Positions 16,226 through 24,711 of a DNA stretch of 64,000 bases are shown in pieces. Within the stretch, counting starts at the first letter, position 1. Each line of letters opens with the position of its first letter. This DNA comes from Dyadobacter pollutisoli. GTDB taxonomy: Bacteria > Bacteroidota > Bacteroidia > Cytophagales > Spirosomataceae. The notes under the pieces were generated by a model. That model was given only the letters and a program-made list of their open reading frames with translations. It searched no databases and was not told the origin of the DNA. Made by a program: the position numbers and the translations under genes. The stretch covers positions 2,172,501-2,236,500 of the forward strand of contig NZ_CP112998.1 in NCBI RefSeq assembly GCF_026625565.1, in the 5' to 3' direction.

Positions 16226-18376
16226 TTATTTTTCTGCTTTGATATCAGTTCCAAGCCGCTGCATATAAGCAATGAGCGCGATAATTTCCTTGTTTGCATT
16301 GGCCTTGATGCCACTTTGTTTCAGCCTGCCCTGAATTTCCAGTGCTTGTTTGTGGAGATCCACATTGGCCTCATTTTCAAATCCTTTTTCATAAGGAACA
16401 CCCAATGTCTGCATCGCCTCGATTTTCGCTTTGGTAGTGCTGGTGTCCAGGTCATTTTCAAGCAGCCAGCCATATCTTGGCATAATAGAGCCCGGCGACA
16501 TGCTGGTAGGGTCTTCCATGTGGTTGTAATGCCAGGAGTCCGGATATTTTCCGCCTACCCGGTGCAAATCGGGGCCGGTACGTTTCGAGCCCCACTGGTG
16601 CGGATGATCGTAAACAAACTCACCGGATTTGGAGTATTCGCCGAAGCGCTCGATCTCGGAACGGAATGGACGGATCATTTGTGTGTGGCACACATAGCAG
16701 CCTTCACGGACATAAATATCCCTTCCCTGCAATTCCAGCGGCGTATAAGGTTTCACGCTTACAATGGTAGGTACGTTGGATTTGATCAAAAATGTAGGTA
16801 TCATCTCAATCATACCTCCGATTGCTACCGCTATCAGTGAGAAAATGGTCATTGCTAGTGGCTTGCGTTCCAGAATGCGGCGGTGCCAGTATTCACTTTT
16901 TGGCGCATGCCATATGGCATTAAGCGGCATTGCCTTCGCGGTTTCAGTTTTAACCAGATTACCTTTTAAAGCGGTCATCCAGAGATTGTAGATCATGACA
17001 ATGAAGCCAATAATATATAATGTACCGCCGACGCTGCGCAGGAAGTAGAGTGGTGCGAGCTGGGTAACGGTTTCAAGGAAATTAGGGTATTTTAAAAGAC
17101 CTTCTGCGGTAAATTCCTTCCACATGGAGCTTTGTACCCAGCCTGCCCAATACATTGGAACAGTATAAAAAATGATCCCTAATGTGCCGATCCAAAAGTG
17201 GAAATTGGCAGCTTTCTGAGAGTAAAGCGGACGGTTATAAAGACGCGGGAAAAGCCAGTAGAGGATACCAAAAGTCAGGAAACCGTTCCAGCCGAGCGCA
17301 CCTACGTGTACGTGGGCGACGATCCAGTCGGTGTAGTGGGCAATGGCGTTGACGTTTTTCAAAGAGAGCATCGGGCCTTCGAATGTGGCCATACCATAAG
17401 CTGTGATAGCTACTACCATAAATTTCAGTACCACATCTTCGCGTACTTTGTCCCAGGCACCGCGTAAGGTCATTAACCCGTTCATCATCCCGCCCCAGGA
17501 GGGAGCAATGAGCATAATCGAGAAAACAGTTCCGAGCGTTTGCGCCCATTCGGGCAGTGCGGTATAAAGCAAATGGTGTGGCCCGGCCCAGATATACAGG
17601 AAGATCAGCGCCCAGAAATGGACAATCGATAACCGGTAGGAATAAATCGGTCTGTTGGCTGCTTTGGGTAAAAAGTAATACATCAAACCCAAATACGGCG
17701 TGGTCAGGAAGAATGCAACGGCATTGTGCCCGTACCACCATTGCACCAGCGCGTCCTGCACACCTGCGTACACGGAGTAACTTTTAAACAATGAAATCGG
17801 CAATGCAATACTGTTCACCACATGCAGCATAGCGACTGTAACGAACGAAGCAATGTAAAACCAAACGGCCGCATAAATATGCTCGACGCGACGGTTAATG
17901 GTGGTCATGATCAGGTTCACCAATGCGGAAACCCATACCACGGCAATTGCAATGTCGAATGGCCATTCCAGTTCGGCGTACTCCTTGGAGGTGGTGATAC
18001 CCATTGGGAGTGAAATAGCTGCACCGACGATGATAGCCTGCCATGCCCAGAAATGAAACCTGCTCAAAACAGGGCTCCACATCGGGGTTCTTAAAACACG
18101 GGGCGCAGAATAGTACAGTCCGGTGAAAAAGCCGTTTCCTACGAATGCAAAAATGACAGCATTAGTATGCAGCGGCCGTATGCGGCTGAACGTCAGGAAG
18201 GGGAGGTCCATATTCAGGTTTGGGAAAACCAGTTGGAGTGCTGCCAGTAAGCCGACGAGCATACCGATGAGCCCGAATAGAATGGTCGCAATGGCGAAAT
18301 CTCTGACGATCCGGTTGTCATATTGAAACTCGTCCAGCTCAACGGTTGGGAGGTCGGGATGGGGAATGTTTGACAT
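16226..18376 (-). CDS. ccoN: fused catalytic/cytochrome c subunit CcoNO of cbb3-type cytochrome c oxidase
   Basis: 716 aa. Residues 1-about 470 are the 12-helix heme-copper subunit CcoN, with the expected His-bearing helices (RPLHTNAVIFAFVGNG, WWYGHNAVAFFLTTPY, WAGPHHLLYTALP, DWIVAHVHVGALGWNG). Residues about 500-716 are CcoO: an anchor helix, then the heme motif CYVCHTQMIRPF at about 557 and GTIMPRYGW-like axial Met context (PGSIMPRYGWL). Such N-O fusions are common in Bacteroidota. This is the proton-pumping, high-affinity oxygen-reducing core, at the inner membrane. It sits in the middle of the minus-strand cco operon, 42 bp after ccoS and 6 bp before ccoQP. Confidence 0.97.
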   Translation of the reverse strand: MSNIPHPDLPTVELDEFQYDNRIVRDFAIATILFGLIGMLVGLLAALQLVFPNLNMDLPFLTFSRIRPLHTNAVIFAFVGNGFFTGLYYSAPRVLRTPMWSPVLSRFHFWAWQAIIVGAAISLPMGITTSKEYAELEWPFDIAIAVVWVSALVNLIMTTINRRVEHIYAAVWFYIASFVTVAMLHVVNSIALPISLFKSYSVYAGVQDALVQWWYGHNAVAFFLTTPYLGLMYYFLPKAANRPIYSYRLSIVHFWALIFLYIWAGPHHLLYTALPEWAQTLGTVFSIMLIAPSWGGMMNGLMTLRGAWDKVREDVVLKFMVVAITAYGMATFEGPMLSLKNVNAIAHYTDWIVAHVHVGALGWNGFLTFGILYWLFPRLYNRPLYSQKAANFHFWIGTLGIIFYTVPMYWAGWVQSSMWKEFTAEGLLKYPNFLETVTQLAPLYFLRSVGGTLYIIGFIVMIYNLWMTALKGNLVKTETAKAMPLNAIWHAPKSEYWHRRILERKPLAMTIFSLIAVAIGGMIEMIPTFLIKSNVPTIVSVKPYTPLELQGRDIYVREGCYVCHTQMIRPFRSEIERFGEYSKSGEFVYDHPHQWGSKRTGPDLHRVGGKYPDSWHYNHMEDPTSMSPGSIMPRYGWLLENDLDTSTTKAKIEAMQTLGVPYEKGFENEANVDLHKQALEIQGRLKQSGIKANANKEIIALIAYMQRLGTDIKAEK

Positions 18377-18418
18377 AATTAAGAGGAAATTGAATGGTAA
18401 ATTTGTATGTAAGCGGTG

Positions 18419-18577
18419 TTAAGATTGGGGATCGTCGGGTGAATCGTCGAGTAGTATGCGAACGGAAGGGGTATAGTCGTCGTCGAAATGTCCTTTCCTG
18501 ACCGACCAGATGAAGGCGCCCAGAAACCCCAGGGCGACCGTCAGGCTGGCGATGATTAAGAGATATAATGCACTCAT
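18419..18577 (-). CDS. ccoS: cbb3 oxidase assembly protein CcoS
   Basis: 52 aa small gene: MSALYLLIIASLTVALGFLG... One N-terminal membrane helix is followed by the CcoS signature FIWSVRKGHFDDDYTP and an acidic tail. CcoS is needed for cofactor insertion into cbb3 oxidase and is nearly always encoded beside ccoI. It lies 94 bp after ccoI and 42 bp before ccoNO. Confidence 0.93.
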   Translation of the reverse strand: MSALYLLIIASLTVALGFLGAFIWSVRKGHFDDDYTPSVRILLDDSPDDPQS

Positions 18578-18671
18578 GACAGAGAAGGATTTACTTGGAT
18601 TGATGGCTCAAAACTACCGGCAAGGCCTTTCCCGAACGATGACTCGGGGCGGTACGATTTTATGACATTGG

Positions 18672-21119
18672 TCAGTTTTTGATCCGGCCATGGGCTGCTA
18701 TGTTGCTCGTAAGCGTGGTAAAAGCCACAATGGTAATCGAGCTGACTGGCATCAGGATCGCGGCGATAACCGGCGACAATGCTCCTGTGACCGCAAATGA
18801 CAAGCCCGCAATATTGTAAATCAGCGAAATGGCAAAGCTTTGCTTAATGATCCGCTGACCTGCTTTGGCAAGACTGATGTAGGCGGGTAGCAATGCAAGT
18901 CTGCTACCTTCGAGAATGGCATCACACGAAGGAGAAAAGTTGTTGATATCGTCGGAAACGGCCAGGCCGACATTGCTTTGGCGAAGTGCACCGGCATCAT
19001 TCAGCCCGTCGCCGACCATCAGTACATTGCGTCCCCGGGCTTGTAATTGTTTGATAAATTCCAGTTTTTGCTGCGGTTTTTGCTCGAACAGCATGCTTGT
19101 GTTTTGTCCAAAGAGGCCTGATAAAAATAACCTGTCAGTAGGTTTGTCACCCGACAGGAGGCAAGTTTGAATACCTGCATTTTGGAGTGCTGTCAATGTA
19201 TCGGCCAGTTCGGGACGGTACTTGCTTTTCATGCTGAAATAGCCCGCAATTTCTCCATCCACAGACAAAAATACTTTTGAAGCCGTATTGCCTTGAAAAT
19301 CTCCGGTAGCCCCAACCCAGGCCGCTGACCCTAATTGGACGTGTTTTTTGCCCCAAAGCGCTTCCATTCCCTGTCCGCTGGTTTCAGAAAAACCACTCAA
19401 AATGCGACGGCTCGCAGTAATGTGCTCCAAATGATTGACGATGATGCGGCTCAGCGGATGGGACGATTGCATGGCCAGCGTCTTAACCATTGTCAGCTCG
19501 TCCAGGGTCGATTCGTTGCCAATAAATTCAACATCAGCTTCATCGGTGAGGGTAATGGTACCGGTTTTGTCAAAAACCACGGTATCAATGTGAGAAAGCC
19601 GTTCAATGGTGTGGGCGTTTTTTGGATACAGGCGATTCTTGCCGAAGAGGCTCAGCAAGTTTCCATTGGTAAATGTCGAGGAAAGCAGTAATGCGCAGGG
19701 GCAGGCTACTAGTAATGTGGTTGCAAAGGCCAGAAATGCTGTTTCCTGATTTTTGAATACAAAAAACCAAACAAGAAAAGTGACCACGGCAATCGCCAGC
19801 ACTATCAGCGAAAAGTATTTGTTGATCCTCGCCGCGAGAGTCTGGCCCTGATTTTCCTTTTCTTTGGTAAATGCTTCATTATTCCAGAGTTGTGTCAGAT
19901 AGCTCTGAGAAACCTTGCGTAACACTTCCAGTTCAATGGAAACGCCCTTTTGCTTGCCGCCTGCGTAAATGGTATCGCCAAGTTTTCGCTCTATGGGCTC
20001 GGCCTCGCCAGAAACAAAGCTGTAATCGATGAGCGCACCCGGACTTTTGAGAATTGCATCGGTAGGGATAAGCTCTTCGTTTCGGACCAGTATCAAATCG
20101 CCCTCATTTAACTCAGTAATGGGTTTGCGTGTCTCTGAACCATTTTTTAAAACAGAAACTGCGATCGGGAAATAGGATTTATAATCACGGTCAAAGGAAA
20201 TACCGGCGTAAGTTTTGTCCTGAAAATATCTTCCGATCAGCATGAAAAATACTGCTCCTGCAAAGGAATCAAAGTATCCGGGACCTGTTTGGGTCCCAAG
20301 CTGATACAGGCTGATCAGGAAAACACTGAGCAAAGCCAGCGCGATAGGGGCGTCAATATTCAGGTACCGGCCTTTTAATGCGGACCACGCGGATTTGAAA
20401 AAATCGGCAGCACAATACAACAGGACGGGCAGGCTTAAGCCTAAATTCAGCAGACCAAAAAGTAGCCGGAGATCCTGATCGGCAGAACTTTGGCCGAGGT
20501 GAAAATATTCGGGAAAACTGAGCATCATAATGTTCCCAAAAGCAAAACCCGCGATACCGATCTTGTATAAACGCACCCTGTTCCATTTGCGCATTTGCTT
20601 GCCTTCCAGGTCATGCAGACTGAGGTAAGGCTCATAACCAATGCGCGTCAGCAGGGAAGCCAGCTCGCTGAGGTTAATGTGTTGTTTTTCAAATGTTATC
20701 CTGACTTTTTTCTCCGGAAAATTCACCACTGAACTCCTTACGGCAGGGTTTAACCTGTACAAATGTTCTAGCAGCCAGATGCATGAGCTGCAATGCATTT
20801 TGGGAAGGTACCAGTTGACGGTCGTCAGGTTTCCGTCTGTAAATTCAATCATTTTGCCGGTTACCTCGGGCAAATCCAGGTGGTCGTATTTTCCTTTGAA
20901 AAACGCGGCGTCAGGTGAGATTCCTTGTGAGCCGTCGATGGTATAGTATCGGCATAAGTCGTTCTCTTTCAGTAGGTCATATACCAGCAGGCAGCCATCG
21001 CAGCAAAAGTCATGCTCGTCGATATGGATCACTTCGTCTTTGCATTCCTCGCCACAATGGTAACAGGTATGTCTGGTTTCAATGTATGGTTGGGATATCG
21101 AATTTGCTGGCATGAGCAT
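18672..21119 (-). CDS. ccoI: heavy-metal (copper) P1B-type ATPase CcoI/FixI
   Basis: 815 aa. The N-terminus has a Cys-rich metal-binding segment (CYHCGEEC, FCCDGC at residues 19-43) and an HMA domain with MHCSSC (C110, C113). The transporter core has the membrane CPC motif (VACPCALLLS), phosphorylation loop DKTGTITL and hinge MVGDGLNDAGAL. FixI/CcoI-type ATPases move copper towards the periplasmic side for CuB assembly of cbb3 oxidase, unlike resistance-type CopA. It is the first gene of the cco run on the minus strand. ATGs at 21119 and 21113 are equally possible starts. A weak Crp-like site lies about 70 bp upstream. Confidence 0.95.
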   Translation of the reverse strand: MLMPANSISQPYIETRHTCYHCGEECKDEVIHIDEHDFCCDGCLLVYDLLKENDLCRYYTIDGSQGISPDAAFFKGKYDHLDLPEVTGKMIEFTDGNLTTVNWYLPKMHCSSCIWLLEHLYRLNPAVRSSVVNFPEKKVRITFEKQHINLSELASLLTRIGYEPYLSLHDLEGKQMRKWNRVRLYKIGIAGFAFGNIMMLSFPEYFHLGQSSADQDLRLLFGLLNLGLSLPVLLYCAADFFKSAWSALKGRYLNIDAPIALALLSVFLISLYQLGTQTGPGYFDSFAGAVFFMLIGRYFQDKTYAGISFDRDYKSYFPIAVSVLKNGSETRKPITELNEGDLILVRNEELIPTDAILKSPGALIDYSFVSGEAEPIERKLGDTIYAGGKQKGVSIELEVLRKVSQSYLTQLWNNEAFTKEKENQGQTLAARINKYFSLIVLAIAVVTFLVWFFVFKNQETAFLAFATTLLVACPCALLLSSTFTNGNLLSLFGKNRLYPKNAHTIERLSHIDTVVFDKTGTITLTDEADVEFIGNESTLDELTMVKTLAMQSSHPLSRIIVNHLEHITASRRILSGFSETSGQGMEALWGKKHVQLGSAAWVGATGDFQGNTASKVFLSVDGEIAGYFSMKSKYRPELADTLTALQNAGIQTCLLSGDKPTDRLFLSGLFGQNTSMLFEQKPQQKLEFIKQLQARGRNVLMVGDGLNDAGALRQSNVGLAVSDDINNFSPSCDAILEGSRLALLPAYISLAKAGQRIIKQSFAISLIYNIAGLSFAVTGALSPVIAAILMPVSSITIVAFTTLTSNIAAHGRIKN

Positions 21120-21187
21120 CGTATGTTGGATGCATCAAAATTGCCAGAATCAGCGCAGCGAAAAGATGATCGAAATTAAGTCGGAAA

Positions 21188-21203
21188 GATGACTTTGGTC
21201 AGG
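21188..21203 (-). promoter_or_regulatory. weak Crp-type dyad upstream of ccoI
   Basis: Minus strand CCTGA-CCAAAG-TCATC matches 8 of 10 dyad positions of the CATGA-N6-TCATG sites at hemN and 6943. After the same 21-bp spacer stands TCTTTTCG, only a partial match to TAnnTTTG. It is suggestive because a low-oxygen regulon should include the oxidase operon, but chance is not excluded. Confidence 0.3.
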
Positions 21204-21220
21204 AAATGGGCAATGTTTGC

Positions 21221-21577
21221 TTAGCTCAGAAGTACTTGTGCAGGGATACCGAGTTTTTCATGAAAAAGCTTTGCGAGTTTTAATGTTAGAGGTTTTTTTC
21301 TGTTCAACAAGGCAGAAACGTAACTTTTGCTTCCCACCCATTCCACCAGATCCTTACTCTTCAACCCTTTTTCATCCATTTTGAGTTTAATGGCCTCTAT
21401 CGGGTCTGGCGTAGGGATTTGGTAATGCACGTCTTCATAAGCCTTGATCAAAAGCAGGGCAATTTGTAAGTTGTTGCCTTCTTTGCTTTCAGGATGAGGC
21501 TTGTTATCGAATTGATCATCAATCCATTCGAGCATCAATTCGTATTCGGTGTCGTTTTTTATCAGTTTCAATTCCAT
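21221..21577 (-). CDS. higA: HigA-type antitoxin, helix-turn-helix
   Basis: 118 aa. The C-terminal half is an Xre/HigA helix-turn-helix (AIKLKMDEKGLKSKDLVEWVGSKSYVSALLNRKKPLTLKLAKLFHEKLGIP, split here as two helices around the turn), preceded by an acidic, helical toxin-binding region. The start codon overlaps the toxin stop as TGATG, so the pair is translationally coupled, with toxin gene first as in HigBA systems. It should bind HigB and repress its own promoter. Located between the cco operon and DUF6157. Confidence 0.88.
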   Translation of the reverse strand: MELKLIKNDTEYELMLEWIDDQFDNKPHPESKEGNNLQIALLLIKAYEDVHYQIPTPDPIEAIKLKMDEKGLKSKDLVEWVGSKSYVSALLNRKKPLTLKLAKLFHEKLGIPAQVLLS

Positions 21578-21891
21578 CAGATTTGAGATTTATATTTTAC
21601 TGTTTTAACATCTACTTTATCATACTCGGCATGTGTACCAAACCATTTGATCTTAATCACTTTATACTCAAATGCCATTCTGACAACCAGCCTGTAATGA
21701 TTTCCCATGATATTGAAAACTACCCGGTCATCGCCGACTAAACTTGCTTTCGCGTACACTGATTTCAGATCCTGAAAACTACTGAATTCCATATTGATCA
21801 TTTCCTCGTACCATTCCCTGAGTGCATTTGAAGCTTGCGGATAAAGTGTACAATATGCAAGCAAAGTCTTTCTGGCTATAATATTAAACAT
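21577..21891 (-). CDS. higB: HigB-type mRNA interferase toxin
   Basis: 104 aa of the HigB (RelE-fold) family: a long N-terminal helix region (ALREWYEEMINMEFSSFQDLKSVY), then beta-strands with GDDRVVFNIMGNHYRLVVRMAF and the end motif IKWFGTHAEYDKV. The conserved Asn/Arg/His-Tyr positions expected for ribosome-dependent cleavage are present, so it looks intact. Overlaps higA by one base. It probably has its own promoter in the AT-rich stretch at 21892-21960. Confidence 0.9.
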   Translation of the reverse strand: MFNIIARKTLLAYCTLYPQASNALREWYEEMINMEFSSFQDLKSVYAKASLVGDDRVVFNIMGNHYRLVVRMAFEYKVIKIKWFGTHAEYDKVDVKTVKYKSQI

Positions 21892-22011
21892 GATAAAGTT
21901 TACTATTAGTGAACAAATTTATGAATTGTTTTCGTCTTTCCAAATATTTAGACTCAACATCTTTCAATTGGTCACTATGGCAAATCATCAAATTGTCATC
22001 TACATCGAAAA

Positions 22012-22044
22012 AAACTTGGCAAGTCTGGAAGACTTGCCAAGTTT
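22012..22044 (-). terminator. dispersed hairpin repeat, copy C, acting as terminator of the DUF6157 gene
   Basis: AAACTTGGCAAGTCT-GGA-AGACTTGCCAAGTTT forms a perfect 15-bp stem. On the minus strand it begins at the stop codon of the 22043-22459 gene and is followed by TTTTTTTC, so it has the form of a Rho-independent terminator. The core is shared with copies A and B, with the outermost bases changed to AAACTT. Confidence 0.75.
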
Positions 22045-22459
22045 AAGCCCGCTTAGAGCGCATTGCTTTTACTACTTCCAGCTTTTCATCATCCGAAAAC
22101 TTTTTATAATCGTCTGAATCCACGCTGTATAATGCTACTTTTCCTTCGGCGTTACTGTGAACGCCCCAGCCGTATCGTTTGGTGAGTGGGGAGGCGCGCA
22201 GGCACGGCTGACCTTTGGAGAAGAAATTCTCGCGCTCGGCGGGCAGCTCGTCTTTTTCAAGACCTTTTTTCACGGCGTAAGTGTGAAACAAGACATCATC
22301 GGAAGTGAATTTGTAAGGATTTTCGCCGATCATTTCAAACTGAATGTTAGCAACTGATTTCTCAATCCCCTTGACCGGCGGAATTTCTCCTGCTTTGGCC
22401 GGACTGTCGTCGGCTACCTGTATAAATGCGTCTTTGTAGTTGGTCGTGTGTACTTTCAT
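22043..22459 (-). CDS. DUF6157-family small cytoplasmic protein
   Basis: 138 aa, no signal or membrane segment. I recognise the start pattern (MKVHTTNYKDAFIQVADDSP...G.IPP), the central DDVLFHTYAVKKG, FFSKGQPCLRASPL-KRYGWGVH and the YKKFSDD tail as the DUF6157 family, common in Bacteroidota, of unknown function. One Cys sits in the conserved GQPCLRAS segment. It stands alone, divergent from the MBL-fold gene at 22558, and ends in hairpin repeat C. Confidence 0.8.
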   Translation of the reverse strand: MKVHTTNYKDAFIQVADDSPAKAGEIPPVKGIEKSVANIQFEMIGENPYKFTSDDVLFHTYAVKKGLEKDELPAERENFFSKGQPCLRASPLTKRYGWGVHSNAEGKVALYSVDSDDYKKFSDDEKLEVVKAMRSKRA

Positions 22460-22557
22460 TTTTTTCTAGCTGTTGATTAAATTTTGTAGCCAATTTAGCA
22501 CTCGTTCCTAAATTACCATTGGAAAACTTAACTTTGATCAATTAACAAAACTCAAAT

Positions 22558-23313
22558 ATGAAAACGACATTCGCACTTTTATTACTGATGATTTCCGCGC
22601 CGCTTTGGGCGCAGCTTCCGGTCGCCGATGAGTTCAAAACTTCCAAAGGGCCGTTGAAAATCCAACCGCTAAACCATGCTACGATGGCATTGACCTGGAA
22701 TGGCAAAACGATTTACGCCGATCCTTATGGTGGGGCCAAAACGTTCGAAGGGATCGCTACGCCTGACTTAATTGTGATCACAGATATCCACGGCGACCAT
22801 TTCGATGTGTCGACACTGGATGTTTTGGATTTATCAAAAGCAGTCATTGTAGCACCACAAGCGGTTATTGATAAAATGTCCGACAAACTGAAAGCGAAAA
22901 CAGTGGCGGTCAATAATGGTCAGACGATCACTAAACTAGACATTTCAATCACCGCAATCCCGATGTACAACCTCCCCGAAGCCGCCGACGCCAAACATAC
23001 CAAGGGCCGTGGCAACGGTTATGTACTGAAATTCGGTGACAAAACGCTTTACATCAGTGGCGATACCGCCGGAATTCCTGAAATGCGCGCCTTGAAAAAC
23101 ATTGACGTCGCCTTTGTCTGCATGAATTTACCTTACACCATGGACGTTCCCGAGGCCGCTTCTGCCGTTCTGGATTTCAAACCAAAAATCGTTTATCCAT
23201 ACCACTACCGCGGTGCAAACGGAATGAGCGATACAGAAGCATTCAAAAAGTTGGTCAATGAGGGTAATAAGTCCATTGACGTACGACTGAGGAACTGGTA
23301 TACTGTTAAGTAG
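22558..23313 (+). CDS. secreted MBL-fold metallohydrolase
   Basis: 251 aa with a cleavable signal peptide (MKTTFALLLLMISAPLWAQ), so periplasmic. The fold is that of UlaG/YycJ-like MBL proteins: LNHATMALTWNGKTIYADP, then the metal motif T-D-I-H78-G-D80-H81-FD, in which the first His of HxHxDH is Asp. A later SGDTAG and YPYHYRG supply further ligands. The Asp variant recurs in this subgroup as far as I recall, so the protein may still be active, perhaps with altered metal use. Substrate unknown. Single-gene unit; TAACTTTG at 22532-22539, just upstream, could be its -7 element. Confidence 0.87.
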   Translation: MKTTFALLLLMISAPLWAQLPVADEFKTSKGPLKIQPLNHATMALTWNGKTIYADPYGGAKTFEGIATPDLIVITDIHGDHFDVSTLDVLDLSKAVIVAPQAVIDKMSDKLKAKTVAVNNGQTITKLDISITAIPMYNLPEAADAKHTKGRGNGYVLKFGDKTLYISGDTAGIPEMRALKNIDVAFVCMNLPYTMDVPEAASAVLDFKPKIVYPYHYRGANGMSDTEAFKKLVNEGNKSIDVRLRNWYTVK

Positions 23314-23395
23314 AAACCCTTACATTTTTTGAATCCATAATAAGAGGGCGCAAATCAGAACGATCTGTACCCTCTTGTTATGGATATACATACTA

Positions 23396-23782
23396 TTAAA
23401 ATCGCGATAAACCGACAACAAAGTCAAAATGGGAGTCTCGGGAGAAAAGCGGAATGTCATGAAACAGGCATATTGCTGCAATCCAAATGTCGTTTTCAGG
23501 TATTGGGCAGCCAGCATCTCTCAGTTGTTTTTTGATACTAGAGTATTGGTCGGCAATCCGGTCTTCTGTATTCAGGATTTCACAGGCGGCAATGAGTGAC
23601 TGATAGCGAGGTAGATTATATTGAAGCCTGCTCGGATTTTTAGCTCCATATAGCATTTCGCCTCAAACTGTAACAGGAAGATAAATCATATCAAATTGTT
23701 CGAGTACTTCTATCGTCAACTTATTATTGTTAAGAACTTCAATTGCCACATTCGTATCGAGTGCAGTTTTGTTCAACTCCAT
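23396..23782 (-). pseudogene. vapC: VapC-type PIN toxin gene interrupted by an in-frame TGA
   Basis: From ATG 23782 (overlapping the upstream antitoxin gene by 10 bp) the frame reads MELNKTALDTNVAIEVL... to LPVTV, hits TGA at 23665-23663, then continues in the same frame as GEMLYGAKNP...ENDIWIAA...LFSRDSHFDFV. Joined, it is a normal 128-residue PIN domain with the acidic residues in place (Asp9; Glu in GEM; the END/IWIAA Asp; the SRDSHF Asp). Relatives usually have a Leu or Ile before GE.LYGA, so a single change such as TTA to TGA explains the stop. The toxin is probably inactive unless the stop is read through or ATG 23656 is used, which would lack the first catalytic Asp. Confidence 0.85.
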
Positions 23783-24000
23783 TCACCATCAATCTTGCCA
23801 AATTCGGCGTTAACAATTTGCATAACTTCCTTGGCGGCCGCATCGTCTATTAAGCCAGCCTGAGCCAATACCTTTTCAACATTGCGCTCAACGGGTGCAT
23901 TGTTTTTTAGATTTTTCAGAAAGTGCAAAAGTTTTGATTGGGTCACATTGCTCTTTGCGGCCCATGCGACGTCTTGTCTTATTTGTTCCCTGATTGTCAT
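23773..24000 (-). CDS. VapB-like antitoxin of the broken VapC
   Basis: 75 aa, mostly helical, no recognised DNA-binding fold by eye. Its last codons (GEWS, stop) overlap the toxin start as in many TA pairs (GAATGGAGTTGA read in two frames). Position, size and coupling to a PIN gene define it as the antitoxin. It is intact although its toxin partner is not, which is how a relic of an addiction module would look. Family within VapB-like antitoxins is not assigned. Confidence 0.65.
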   Translation of the reverse strand: MTIREQIRQDVAWAAKSNVTQSKLLHFLKNLKNNAPVERNVEKVLAQAGLIDDAAAKEVMQIVNAEFGKIDGEWS

Positions 24001-24032
24001 TATGATAGTGCGGTTAAATAGTGTTTTTTGTA

Positions 24033-24069
24033 CGACAATATAACATTCTTATATACCAATTGATTGTCG
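24033..24069. promoter_or_regulatory. inverted repeat between the antitoxin gene and the ATC-hydrolase-like gene
   Basis: CGACAAT (24033-24039) / ATTGTCG (24063-24069) flank an inner ATATAAC...TTATAT dyad. It lies 33-69 bp upstream of the antitoxin start, so it could be the autoregulatory operator. In the minus direction it also follows the end of the gene at 24082 and could serve as a terminator (TACAAAAAA follows rather than T). Undecided. Confidence 0.35.
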
Positions 24070-24081
24070 TTTGCGAAGCCG

Positions 24082-24711
24082 TTACATTTTTTGAATCCGC
24101 CGGAACCGGAAATCGCATTTGGTTGCTCCGTTTGCGATGGTTCCGGTGCGGATCAATTCCAGGCCTGCCAAACCCGAGGTAACTTTGTCGATTTCGCAGA
24201 GTATGGAGGCGTATTTTTCGTAATGATGTTTTTTGAAGAGTTTGCAGATACCGCATTCAATAATGTCGACGCCATACCCAAAACCGTAGGTTTCATTTTT
24301 GTCGGTGATAATGTTGGCAATGAAACCATCAGGATTGGTATTTTGACTGACTTTTTTATGAAATACCTCTAAAAGTAAGCCAGCAAAACGGGTACCGATC
24401 AATTTTGGCGGAAGCTCTTTTAAGAATTGTTGGAATTTGTTTTTCGGTTTAACATACTCGATCACTATTTCCAGGCATATTTCACGGATTTTCTCAAAAG
24501 TTTCGCCATGCTCGTCCAGCGTTTGCACCAATGCTAAAAAGTACGCACTGAAATCAAGCCGTCTGTCGATTGGATTTTTGGAAGTAGCAGCAAAACGTGT
24601 GTCTTTGGAAATATGACTAAAATAGTTGTCGGTCTGGACAATCAATTGATCCGGGTTCTGAGGAAAATTCTTCCTGACCGCATGCACGAAATACTTCCTG
24701 TAATTGTCCAT
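24082..24711 (-). CDS. L-2-amino-thiazoline-4-carboxylic acid (ATC) hydrolase-like protein
   Basis: 209 aa, cytoplasmic. It resembles the ATC_hydrolase family: an N-terminal helical part, an IECGICKLFKKHHYEKYASILCEID segment with two Cys, and the characteristic end ANGATKCDFRFRR. The family is named after a Pseudomonas enzyme that opens the thiazoline ring on the way to cysteine, but most members are untested and may have other substrates. Single gene, convergent with nothing, no pathway partner nearby. Confidence in the family is moderate; in the reaction, low. Confidence 0.7.
   Translation of the reverse strand: MDNYRKYFVHAVRKNFPQNPDQLIVQTDNYFSHISKDTRFAATSKNPIDRRLDFSAYFLALVQTLDEHGETFEKIREICLEIVIEYVKPKNKFQQFLKELPPKLIGTRFAGLLLEVFHKKVSQNTNPDGFIANIITDKNETYGFGYGVDIIECGICKLFKKHHYEKYASILCEIDKVTSGLAGLELIRTGTIANGATKCDFRFRRIQKM

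Noticed and set aside
18661..18676. A TATGA-N6-TCAGT dyad over the end of ccoI, similar to the Crp-type sites
   Set aside because: Only 7 of 10 dyad positions match, it overlaps the ccoI stop codon, and the sequence 21 bp further on (TCGTTCGG) is not a -7 element.
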